From: Eriocheir sinensis
Lineage: Eukaryota > Arthropoda > Malacostraca > Decapoda > Varunidae
Assembly (NCBI RefSeq): GCF_024679095.1
Contig: NC_066529.1
Location: 2,553,094-2,617,093 of the forward strand
DNA: 64,000 bases
Reading direction: 5' to 3'
The position numbers and the translations under genes were made by a program. Below, piece after piece: positions 1 through 11,600 of the stretch (the stretch's first letter is position 1; each line of letters opens with the position of its first letter). The notes below the pieces were generated by a model. It worked only from the letters and a program-made list of their open reading frames with translations, made no database searches and had not been told where the DNA came from.

Positions 1-199
1 GGCTAATGCTGCCCCCACCCCCCACTCCTCGGCCACGCCTCCCTCCTCTCCCTCCTCCTCCCCCTCCCTATCGCCCCCCTCACCACTTCCCCCGCCCCCA
101 CACCCTGGGCTGCCGTCCCCTACCCCCCGCATGTCACCTCTATCACCGCCCGGCCCCCGCCTGCATACTCGGCACAAACGCACAATGTACTCACCGTAG

Positions 200-436
200 A
201 TCGCCTCACCACCACCACCACCACCACCTCCTCCTCGCGGACCGCCGGTAACTCTCATGGGTCATTTCCAGTCAGCGTTATTCCCTCCGATAACTCGAGC
301 CACCACGCCGTCGACACCCAAATACAAAGTCCCCTGATGGAGTCCGGCAACGGAGGGGGACGGCGACTGAACGCCTCCCGTGCCGCCAACGTGCTGGGTA
401 ATGCTTACGACCTCCAACCCACCGACCCGCACGCAA
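200..436 (+). CDS. Probable upstream exon of the GFR-like gene
   Basis: A frame open from position 7 runs to a good donor (AA then GTACGT at 437). Only one AG exists before it in the open stretch, at 198-199. The encoded segment begins Thr/Ser-rich from a CCA repeat, then becomes ordinary sequence, ending near residues NAYDLQPTDPHA. It ends with one base of a codon (A). The exon at 6812 begins with two bases (GA), so joining gives an Arg codon in frame. Its composition (Thr/Ser/His-rich) fits a low-complexity ectodomain stalk. The polypyrimidine signal before the AG is weak, so the true 5' border may differ, and the exon could belong to another gene. Confidence 0.4.
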
Positions 437-1159
437 GTACGTAACGTTATCCCCCCCTCCCCTCCCCTCCCCATCTCTCTCCCTCCCCTCCCCCCTCTCC
501 CCCCCCGCCGCCCATCCATCCATCCAGTCCCCCATCTTCACCCTCACTCCCACCGCCCACGCCCACTACTCCACCCCTTCACCCCTCCCCGTCACCCTCA
601 CCCTCCCATGTCTCTCTCACTCCCACTCCACATCCACCACCACTGTAAAACCATCTGCCACATCACTGTAAATTATTGCCACTGTAATTACACCACAACA
701 ACCACCACCACCCCTACCATTACCACTACTACTACTACTACTATTCCCACCACTACTCCCGCCACCGGCACAATACATGATCAATTTTAACTCTCAGAAA
801 GAAACTAATGTAAACTAACGTAATGGTTTTCTTGGTTGTGAGTTTGTGAAGTGTGTTTGTACATTCTTAACGGATAAATTCTTGAAGTTCAGAAGTTAAC
901 CAAGAGAGGAGGAAGTTTGTGAACCATTTTATAGTAGTGTGAAGTAGTCTGGTTCCTCTGATTAAAGGTCCTGGTTTTTTTTTTAAGTGACATTTAAAAA
1001 CAAGACCTAAAACTCACTGCTGCAGAGAATCAGAAGAGGAGAATAATCTACGTCAGTCACTCGTTAAATAACCTCACTAATATTATAACATTTTTCCACC
1101 AACCAACCAACATCACTTCTATAATGACGTCCTTTCATCCCAATTAACTCCTGCTGATT

Positions 1160-1310
1160 ACATTGTCCTTAATTAAACACCACCTCCACCACCACCACCA
1201 CCACCACCTCCACCACCACCGCCACCTCCTTCATCACCACCACCACCACCTCCACCACCACCGCCACCTCCTTCACCACCACCACCACCACCACAACTCA
1301 CCGTCACCCC
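1160..1310. repeat. CCA-rich minisatellite
   Basis: Imperfect CAC/CCA triplets include a roughly 51-bp unit repeated twice (CACCTCCACCACCACCGCCA then CCTCCTTCA). Confidence 0.7.
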
Positions 1311-1693
1311 AACCGTCACCCCCGCCCCCCCATCCCCTCCCCTCCCCTCCCCCCCCCTCCCCTCCCTCTCACGTTGCAGTAGTGCCCAGTAGTAGCTAGC
1401 TCCGTGACCCCCCCCCTCCCTCCCCCCTCAACCCCCTTTATCTATCGTTGGTAGAATAGATCGTGTTAAAGTAGATAAGTAAGTTGCCTTCTCTCCCTCC
1501 CCCCCCCCTCCACCCTCCACCACCACCACCACCAATACAGCCGCCATCACAACCACCACCACCACCACTACCCTCCCCACCACCACCACCCCGCCCCCCA
1601 CACTATCCTTTACATCGACTTGCCCACATACTTACCTACTTAAACGCTTACTTCTTACTTATATACTACCTATTACTTACCCTTATCTTCGAA

Positions 1694-1842
<149 letters not shown>

Positions 1843-3693
1843 TCTGTTTATCAATATCTTCATGTATTTCTTTCTTTCTTCATTTCTTCCTTGCTTCTTC
1901 CTTTCCTCACCCTTCCTTTCTTCCTTGTTTCCTTACTTCCTTTATTTACTTATCTATGTGTTTCAGTCTTTCTCTTTTCTTACTTTTTTCTTATTTTCTT
2001 TCCCCACTCTTCCTTTCTTCCTTGCTGCCTTCCTTTTTTTTTTTCTTTCCTTCCTTTCTTCCTTTCTTCCCCAAAAGTCCCGTAACGCCTCGCCGCCTCC
2101 AGTTTGCGCACCTTTCTAATCCGTCTCACCTGGTGTGGCCTAAATTACCCCTTACCTGACCTTCACCACCACCACCACCACCACCACATTGTGCTACCCT
2201 TGCCTTCTTCTTTCTGTCATGTTTCTTGTGTAATCTATTCTTCTGTTTTCTCTTTCTTTCCATTTTTTTGTCTTTTTTTTATGTCATCCTTGCCTTCTTC
2301 CTTTCTTGTGATGTCTGTTCTTCTTTTGTTTTCTCTATCCATTTTTTTGTCTTTATATTTCCTCCTTGTTCTCTTATTGTTAGGTTTTTTGTGCTATGTT
2401 TTCTTCATCTGTTTTCTTTTTCTTTTCCTTTTTTTTATATCTCCTCTTTGCTCTCTGTTTTCCTCTTTCCTTTCTGTTTTTTTCCTTTTTTTTCCTTTTT
2501 TAACTGATTTTGTTACTATCTATCTAATCTCTGTCCTTTACGTACTATTACTATCCCTTTAAAGTCTTTCATTTCTTTTTCCTCCTTTTTTTCTCTTTTT
2601 TAACATCGATACTATTACCATCTCTACTCTTACCATCTCTACTCTACCTCCTACTCCTAATCTCTGTCATATTCCTTCAACATAATTCTCCTTCACTCTC
2701 CCAACATATCCTTCTTCCCCCTCCTTTTCCTCTTAACATTTATCGTATTCCTTCATAGTCATTCTCCTTCACTCCCTTTCCCTACATCACCTTCCCTTCC
2801 TTCCCCCACATCATCACCATCCTAAACACACCCCTTCCTTCCTTCCTTCCCCCTCTACTTAACACACGCTTGAGACACGGACTAAAGATCATTCACACCA
2901 CGCTAGAGACACTCCCGAAGGCCCCCTCGCAGAAGTAGGTAAGTCCCACGGAGCCTCATGTGTAGCCCAAAGAGTCGCCACAACTGTATACCTCAACAAC
3001 CCACCTCCAAGAAGATAATGTCAAAGAGAGAAAAGAGAATGCACCCAAAACTTTGATTCCTTTCCCTCGACCCCATATCCCTTCTTCCACGATCCAACTA
3101 CTCTCCTCCTGCCCCTCCTCTACCCACCACCTCCTGCCCTTCCTCCTCCTCCTCCTCCCTGATGATGAAAATGATGTTACGTGTTGTTGATAACCTCTGT
3201 CTTGTCCCCCTTCCCTCATTCCTCCATCCCTCCATCCACTCCTATCACGACCTCAACCCTCAATAGCAGCCCTTTTCCTCTTCCTTTCCTCCTCCTCTTC
3301 CTTCTCCTTCCCATCCTCCTCCTCCTCCTTCTTGCCTGAGTGTGGTAATTCTGCATCAGTGTAGCCAATTCTTGTGACGGTGACTGTGGTGTTCCCCCTC
3401 CATGTATTCCTGTGTATCCCATTTGTTTGTTTTTAGTTTATATTATGATGAATTTGCAGGTTTTTTCCGTGTTTTACCTTGACTAAACCACCAACGATCT
3501 TCTTCCTCTACCTAGTTCCTCCCTCCTCCTCTTTGACTCTTTTTCTCTTCCTTTTCCTCCACCTCATCGTCCTCAATATCCAACACCCTATAAGAAGAGT
3601 TGTATACCATCTTTAAAGGTGTTGAAATCCTCATTTGTTTCCTCCTCATCCTTCTATCCTTATTGTTTCTTTCACTTTTTTCATCTCCCTATA

Positions 3694-3985
3694 TAATGCT
3701 CTACTCCTATTTCTTGTTATATTCCTCCTTTTATTCCATCCTCCTCCTCCTCCTCCTCCTATTCTTTGTCAACCGTTTTCTCTTCCTTCTGCTCCTATTC
3801 CTTGCTTTATCCTTCTTCTTCTATCCTTAATTTTTTCTTTAATGTTCTACTCTTATCCCTCGTTATATTCCTTCTTTTATTCCATCTAACTCCTCCTCCT
3901 CCTCTTCCTATTCTTCGTAACCGTTCCCTCTTCCCTGCTGCTCCTATTCCTCGCTTTATCCTTCCTCTTCTTCCACCAAGCCATC
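3694..3985. repeat. 146-bp tandem duplication, pyrimidine-rich
   Basis: Copies start at 3694 and 3840 (TAATG-TCTACTC-TAT, then GTTATATTCCT-CTTTTATTCC). The second copy is truncated or diverged at its end. Confidence 0.65.
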
Positions 3986-5351
3986 GAGGAGGAAGCCTCT
4001 ACCCTACCCTGACCTCGTTCTTGTGAGGGAAGCCCCGGAAGGGAGTGAGGCCGTACCGTGGGGTCTGCCAGTGTGTGTTGCGTCCCCCCCGTGTGTTGTG
4101 TTGCCTTGCCTTGGCGCCGTGTTGCTTCCTGTGTTACCCTAGCCACGAGTTGCCCGCTATATAGCTTCTCTGTGTCGCGCCCCTTCCCTTGGCATGTCCA
4201 ATCGTCCGTCCCACACCGTGTCCCGCCGCCGCCCCCTAGAGCTGTAGTCGAGGCATTTATGTGTCCGCTAAGGTCGTGTTGGCCTTTTTTTCAGCTTCCC
4301 TTTCTCCTCCTCTTGGCTCGGTTTTTGTTGTAGTTGTGTAGATTTGTACGGCCCACTGCTCCTCCCCCTTCTTCTCCTCCTCCTCCTTCTTCGTCGCCTC
4401 CTTCTCCTCCTCTTAGTCCTCTTTTAAGTAACTCACGGTTGTCGTCGTCCTCGTCCTAATCCTCGTTTTTTATTTTGTTTTTTCGAAGTCCTCCTCGCCC
4501 ATCTCCTTTATATCCTTCATCATCTCCTCCTCCTCGTCCTCCTACTCCTTCCCCCTCTACTCTTCGTCCTCCTCCTCCTTCCCCCTCTACTCCTCGTCCT
4601 CCTCCTCGTCGCCCTCATCTTAGTTCAGCTTTTTATGGTTCTGTGTTCCCCTTGTGGTCTCCTTGTGTGTTCATGTACGGTGTTGCCTCCCCGCAGAACA
4701 GCTAAGATGAATAATGAAGTGTTTTCTTGATGTTTCAGGTGCAGAAGCCAAGTCAGTGTTGGCTGGTGGTTCGCTTACTTTTACTTTGATAACTGCGCGT
4801 TCAAGTCACTAAGCGAATTTTTGGTTCACGTGTCTGCCCTCTTTCTTCATCCCTTCGTTTCTTGCATAGGGTATCCACTGTGTCTTTTTGTTCTCTCTCT
4901 GGTCGGTATTGTGTTGCAAGGATGTGTTTCTGGGTATGTTTTTGTTCGGATATTGAGGAACACCTATCTGCGGTTTGTGTTGTGTTAAGGACTCTTTCGC
5001 TGGGTTATTCTTTTCTCCATCTTCGAGTTTTTCTTGTTCTTCGAGGAATTGATTTGCCTTCAGTTTTGTGTCGCCTGAACGAAAGTCTCGGGCAGTGGAC
5101 TTTTTTTTTTTCTTATCGTACTAGTTTGATTTTTTTTTTCTAAGTATGCGAGTTTAGACAATCGGTGGCACTTGTGGTGATGAAGCATGGTCAAGGGGAA
5201 GGCGTGGGAGATGATCGAGTAGCAAGGTGAAGTTCCGTTTCTGCTTTCATCTCACGCTCCCTAGATTGCTTCGTTACCTGACTTCGAAACTACTAATGAG
5301 TACCGTGCTCCGACGCCACGGGTGCCCACTTGCAAGGTGGATGGGCCTTAC

Positions 5352-5560
5352 TAACTGTCCATTCGTCCTCAGTTTCCATTTCTATGTTTTCGTATAAGTA
5401 TTTGTATGCCTTCCTTGGTTCCTTGATTTCCGTGACAGACTAACGTGTTCTAAAACTAACTGTCCATCGATCCTCTATTTCCATTTCCTTAAGTAACTGT
5501 ATGTGTATGCCCTCCTTGGTTTCTTCATTTCCAGTGGTAGACTAGCTTGTTCTAAAACGA
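5352..5560. repeat. 104-bp tandem duplication
   Basis: Two adjacent copies start at 5352 and 5456; both begin ACTAACTGTCCAT and end at TTGTTCTAAAA or GTGTTCTAAAA, with scattered differences. Lies within the probable first intron of the GFR-like gene. Confidence 0.7.
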
Positions 5561-6634
5561 GTAGATAGATTATTATAAGACTGCCCTTTCCATCCATCCC
5601 CTATCTAGATAATTAGCCTTTTCTCCTCTTTCTCACTATTGAAGCGTGATTCTTACAGCTCTAGGTAAGTCTTGAGGTTCCTATATATCTGGCGTTCCTC
5701 TCATGTGGCTTTATTGTTCCTAATTTGTCAGTTCGGTTTGAGAGTTGTTTCCGCGCGCTACTTAACAACTCCTGGTCTTGTTTCGTATAAAGTTGGGTCA
5801 AAAGGTATTTCTTAACACAGTCCTTGTGATTTTTCTTAAGGAGTCAAAGCATCTTTTTTGTCCCCCATCTTCATTTTTTCTGCAACAAAATGGGATGCGC
5901 GCGTACGAAGGTTTTTGTTGCCTTCTTTTATGGGGAACTGAATTTTTCTCACGTCACTACTTCGCTGATTCTCGTCCAAGTATGACCTCACCGGTTTTTT
6001 GCTGATTATACTTGCATTAAGGCCTTTCATTAGTCACTAGTCACATTGATCCACCCATCCCAGCTGCGAACTGTCTCTTCCATCTGTTAGGAGTTCGCGA
6101 AGAGCGGTGCGCCTCCTGATGCCCTTCTGGTGGGTCAGGGGGCGAGGCTTGGCTCCAGTGATTCTCGTCGGTACAGTTAGACGCTTCCGCCCTCACATCA
6201 ACCATTTCCAAAGTCCAAGAAAGGAAATCAGTTGGGTTCTTATGAGTAGTGTTTTAAGTTCATGGTACAGAAGGCTCAAACTACCACCAGGGTCATAAAA
6301 CTACCCCTGGAACTGCCCACAATTCCTGCGAAAGCCTTGTGTGTTTGGGCGTCGAAATGTTTAAGAGTATGGGACCCACTCTGTCTCCTTCCACCTCTCT
6401 GTCAATCTGTCCATGTCTCACTCCTGCCACGATTTATGTCCTTTTAACTGGAAATACTTTAATATCTCCTCTAAACTCTCGTACTGTTCCGTTTTCTTTC
6501 TCATCCTAATCGTTGGTTTTATCTCGATGTCCTTCTCTTCTATTCTGTTGTAACTTTTCCAATTTTTCTGCTCTTCACAATTAGCCTACTACTCGATTTG
6601 GCACGTGTTGTCATGATATTAGGTACTAGTGTGT

Positions 6635-6636
<2 letters not shown>

Positions 6637-6690
<54 letters not shown>
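6637..6690. repeat. (CT)n microsatellite
   Basis: 54 bp of perfect CT, in the intron just upstream of the exon at 6812. Confidence 0.97.
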
Positions 6691-6693
<3 letters not shown>

Positions 6694-6811
6694 ATTCCTC
6701 CGCCCCAATGACCACACCAACAACCCCTCACCCCCTCCCCCTCTCCCCCTAACCTTCCTGCTTCTCCCCCTAACCTGCCTCCCCTCCTGACCTGCCTCAC
6801 ATCTCCACCAG

Positions 6812-7037
6812 GACACACGCAGCTGCCGGCCATTCGCCCCCCCGTCCTGCACTCGACCTGCCACACGGTGCTGCAGGGCTGCAACAAAGACCCCGTGTGC
6901 AGGACCCTCCTCGACCCCGTGCTGGCCGTGTGTGACGCCAACAACTGCAACCGAGAGGCGTGTATGCAAAAAGTGCAGACCTTCTACAGGAACGTCGTCT
7001 TCAAGTGGGCTCTCAAAGTAGCATTCTGTCTCTGCAT
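6812..7037 (+). CDS. GFR-like exon: first GDNF/GAS1 domain, N-terminal part
   Basis: The acceptor CCACCAG follows a pyrimidine tract and the donor is GTAAGT at 7038. It enters with two bases of a split codon and leaves with two (AT). It encodes cysteines spaced as CHTVLQGC, DPVC, AVCDANNC and REAC, ending FCLC, a GDNF/GAS1 domain pattern. A 54-bp CT microsatellite lies about 120 bp upstream in the intron. Confidence 0.8.
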
Positions 7038-7335
7038 GTAAGTGGCTTGGCAGGACGTGTGTGTGTGTGTGTGTGTGAAGGGAGGGAGAGGAATGAGGCC
7101 CCGCAGTGCGCCAGTAACGCATCGCTGCCTTCCCCCGTACTCAGAGCCGCTGCATTCAATGTCTGTCACTATATTGTCGCTCGCACGTAGCGCGGAAATG
7201 TTCTTTTAGTTATGTTTCATTTGTTTGTTTTTTTATATAAGGGAGTGAAAGATGGGGAAGGAGGGAGTCGGGAAGGTCAAAAAGGATGACCACGGCTGCT
7301 TTAGTTCATCAAAAGCCGTGATTTCACTAAGGGTG

Positions 7336-7381
<46 letters not shown>

Positions 7382-8636
7382 ACAGCTCTTACCTTCCCTC
7401 CATCACCCGTGCCTCCCCTTGCTACAGGAAGAGCAGCTCAGAAAAGGACCGGTGTGTGATGGCGCAGGAGAAGCTCCACCCGTCCTGTGCCCGCAAGCCC
7501 GCCGGCGTGGCTCCCATGCTGTGCAACCGGCTCGCTGCCGCCTGCAAGGATGACATTACCTGTAGGTGAGTCACGCGTCCTGCTCGTCGTTCATCGGCAG
7601 AAAAAAGGCCGGTTGATAATGAAAGAAGTATCCTACATGCTGCGCACCGATAAAAAAACAGGAAAAGATTCAAAGGCTGCATTTCCCTTCGCCACATCTT
7701 CTTATGTCCGTCCTCTATCATATCCCAGTTTTTGAAAGGGCAGTTCACTCAGATTTCATCCCAGCGATTCTATTCTGAAGACTTTTATTATTTTTTTTAA
7801 TATTTATATGTCTCAGTCTCATTCTGTCTCACCTCCAGGAGTTTGCAAAAGGTAAATCTTTTGCCCAGCCCTTATCCTCTCTGTCCTTTGTCACATAAGT
7901 GGTGCAATGGTATTGTAATTTTTTCGAGCTAACTAAACCTCCTCCCTCCTCAGGCCACGCTTGGAGTTCTACGAGCAAACCTGTGCAGTGGACAGCGACA
8001 CACAGCGCTGCGCAGGCTCTACGGCTGAGTGTCGCCGCGCAGTCCTGGGCATCCTGGGTACGCAGCTGCGCAACCTGTGTTCGTGCAACGCCTCGGATCC
8101 CCGCGAAATGTACACTTGTATGGACTGGCAGCGCATCCTCTGGTACAACCCATGCATCGGTGAGTCCAAGCAAGAGTACACTCCACACGCCAGCTGGCCC
8201 TCCTGCCCTTGGTTCACCAAAAACGTTTTCATGCTTTAATGACTTACTGTTCATTATGGGAACACTGATAATGCGACTGAGACTGAACCACACCCTGGGC
8301 TTCATTTCTCTTGTTGAAGTGAATGATCCTACTGAAGTGTCTGAAACTGAAGAAATGGAGTTGTCCTACGCCAAACTCGACTCCGTAGCAGACCAGTTTA
8401 CCCTCTCAAGACACACTCATTGTCTTGGGCGACTTTAATTTTACTTACACTGGCAGAGTGGATTGAGCAAGTTGATAGATCTTGCCAGGAGATACTTAGG
8501 ATGCCAGAGAAACCCCCGGGTTTAGCTTTGTAGGTTGGGTGAGGCGACGCATCCACCAGTGCGATTTATCCTTTAACACCGTCAAAAGCTTCATTCCTTT
8601 AGTCATTTAATACATAGTTTACTAGGATGCATATTC

Positions 8637-8679
<43 letters not shown>

Positions 8680-11600
8680 CATTGTCTGACTTTCTGTCCT
8701 TTCTCCACGCTCTGCCAGTCGAGTCTCAGACAGACTACCACCGCGAGATGCTGAAGCCGTTGGGCCCCGAGGCGGAGGTCACCACCACTCACAGCATGTT
8801 CTTGCCCACCACCGTCACCATGGATGTAATAGACGGGGCGGTCAAGGACAACGCCAGCCCCTATGATCCGGCCGTCATCCACCCAACCTCCTCCTCACCC
8901 TTCCACACCCCACCCTACACCTTTCCCCACTCCACCCACTACCCGTTCACCCTCCCATCCACCACCACCACGACCACCACCACCACCACCGCAGCCACCA
9001 CCACCCTGCCGCCCAGTAAGTATCCGTACTCGCGCACTGTTCATGAAAACTTTGCTCATAAGCCCCGCCCTTACCGGACCAGCAACTTCAAATAAGCCTT
9101 CACATTTCCCTGTATCCAGCAATCACATATAGTCTGAGGCTGATAGGATTATGTCTTGCCAGTGGACGTGTCAATAATATACATTCAATAGAGAGTCCCA
9201 GCCCTTGTCCCCACACAGCCCTGCCACACCTACGCACTCATATGCTTTGCCTCCTCAGAATACTGCGAGAAGAGACACGCCAACGATGACACGATAGACT
9301 ACATCGAGGAGGGCTGGGGCAAGCGCTTCTACAAGGGCGAGGAGTGTTCGGAGCTCTGCCTCTGTCACACGGAAGAGAAGCTGGCGTGCAGTGTGCTGGA
9401 GTGTGTGGAGGCGCGGCCCTGCGAGACTGACTACGCAGTGTATACCCACGCCGCCCCTGCCTACCAAGCCGCCCGTGGGGAGTGCTTCTGCTACTCCGGT
9501 GCTTTCATCTGCGTGAGGCCGCCCAAAGGTAAGTGTGTGTGAGGGTGTGGTGCTGAATCCTGTTACTGTTGACTCTTCTTCTTCTTCTTCATTACTACTA
9601 CTACTACTATTACTGCTACTACTACTACTACTACTACTACTACTAAAGAGATTATAGAGTATAGTTTCAGTTTCCTTACATTTCTTACCTTGCATATGAA
9701 CCCCGGTACTGTACAAGGAATTTCCGTAGTCTTTTGCGTTTGGCTCGGAAGCTCACAAACCCGAATGAGACAAACCGAGGAACTTGCCCTCTCTTTCCAC
9801 GGCAGAATATTAGGTGTAGGAACAAAAGCGGGAGAAGAAGAGAAGGAGGAAGAGGAAAATGAACAAGAGCAGGAGGAGAATCAATAGGAGTAGGAGCAAA
9901 AGAAAGAGGAGGAGAAGCATTAGGAACAAAAACAAGAGGTCTTAATAGTGGCAGTAACTTACATGTGTTTGGGTGTTGCAGGGAGCTACGACCTCAACTT
10001 CGGGGTGTATCTGTTCCTGGGCTACAGCAAGGCGGAGGAGCAGCTGCTGAGGCCGTACACCAAGCTCTCCCTCGTGGACGCCGCCATGAACAAGCTGGGA
10101 GACATCGTGCAAGAATCCAACTCCATTATCAACGGGGTGAGTGGCCACGAGACTTTAGCCTATTCCTCTTCTTTTTCCTCCTACTTTTCATTTTTCTTCT
10201 TGTTCCTTCTCTTCTTCTCCTGTTTCTTCTCCTTCTCCTGCTCATCTTCTTCTATTGTTCCTACTCCTAATATTCCTCTTCCTGCTCCTGTTCCTTTTCC
10301 TCCTTTGTTTTTCCTTCTCCTGTTTTTGTTTATACTCCTAGATTTCTGCCTCCTACTCCTGCTCATTCTCCTTTTTTTTCCTTCTCTTCATTTCTTCCAC
10401 TTTTCTGCTTGCTCATGTTCCTATTCCTCCTCTTTCTCCTCCTCCTTCTGCTCCGATTTTTGTTTCTTCTTTCTCCTAATCCTCCTTTTCCTACTACTTT
10501 TGTTCTTTCTTTTCTTTCACCGTTTCTTCCTCCTCCTCCTCTAGTTTTTCTTACTCCCAATCCTCTTCCTCTTCCTCCTCCTTCTCCTCGTCTTTATCTC
10601 ACTCCTACTCCTTTTGTTTCTCATTCTTACTTATCTTCCTTCTCCTACCCCTTATCTTACTCCTACTCATTCTCCTTATCTTCATTCTCCTCTTCCTCGT
10701 CTTCGTGTTCCTCATCTTCCTCGTCCTACTGTTGCTTCTGTATCTCTTTCTTTCCTTCACCCTTTCCTTATCCTTCTTCTTTTCTCTCTATCCATACTTT
10801 TCCTTGTTCCTCTACCCGGATGCAGTTTCTCAGCAGCTTTCTTTGGTTTCTCCTTTCATCATTTTTTTATCTACTCTCCCTCTCATCTCCAGTCTTTGTT
10901 GCTTTGCTTTCTATCTTACTTTCTTTGCTTTTCTGCTTTCCTTTTCTCCCTCTGTTGCGCCTCTTTGCTCATTTCGCCTTCTCGTAGCTGTATCAATAAA
11001 TGTCTAATAGCTAACTGTATAGGTCTATTAGATTAGTTTAGAACATGGGCGACTCACACCTGAGTTCCGCTTATCACTTAACATCTGTTCCTATAGAGTA
11101 CTGAATAACCTTGTAGCTAGACGGATTCTCTTAAATGCTTCCATGAGTTTATTGATTTGCAAATTCTAATAGTTTTGGCTTGACTAGACCAGTAGTGACA
11201 CAGAAGAACACCATTAACTATACCATGATGGAACTAACACTCTATTAACCCTATGACAAAACCTTGGGTGCTGCTAAAAAAAAAAACTAATGATCATAAT
11301 ATCGTGTTAGAACAGAGTCTCTAGGACGCTTCATGATAGACTAGTGTAGCTGTTTATTTGTCATTATATATTACAATCATTAATACTTATTTTGCTGCTC
11401 AAGGCATGGCTGAAACAGAAGGAAAGACCCCCAGTAAGTCAGCCTTCCCGTGGACTCCTTCCTGCTTGGTCACAGTGTCGCGTGCTACGTTCTTTCCGTG
11501 GCTTTCCCGACTTTTCCTTTCGGTTATTATTATTTATTTTTGTCACGTGGCAGAAACACCCCATTCACTGACTTGGTAATACTCTGCATGTCCCTTTGCG

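Noticed and set aside
6540..7122. Minus-strand frames over the first GFR-like exon
   Set aside because: They include translated CT/GT repeats and overlap an exon with clear family signature on the plus strand.
9255..9716. 153-codon minus-strand frame with poly-Ser
   Set aside because: Antisense shadow of the GFR-like cysteine exon and the adjacent ACT/CTT repeat.
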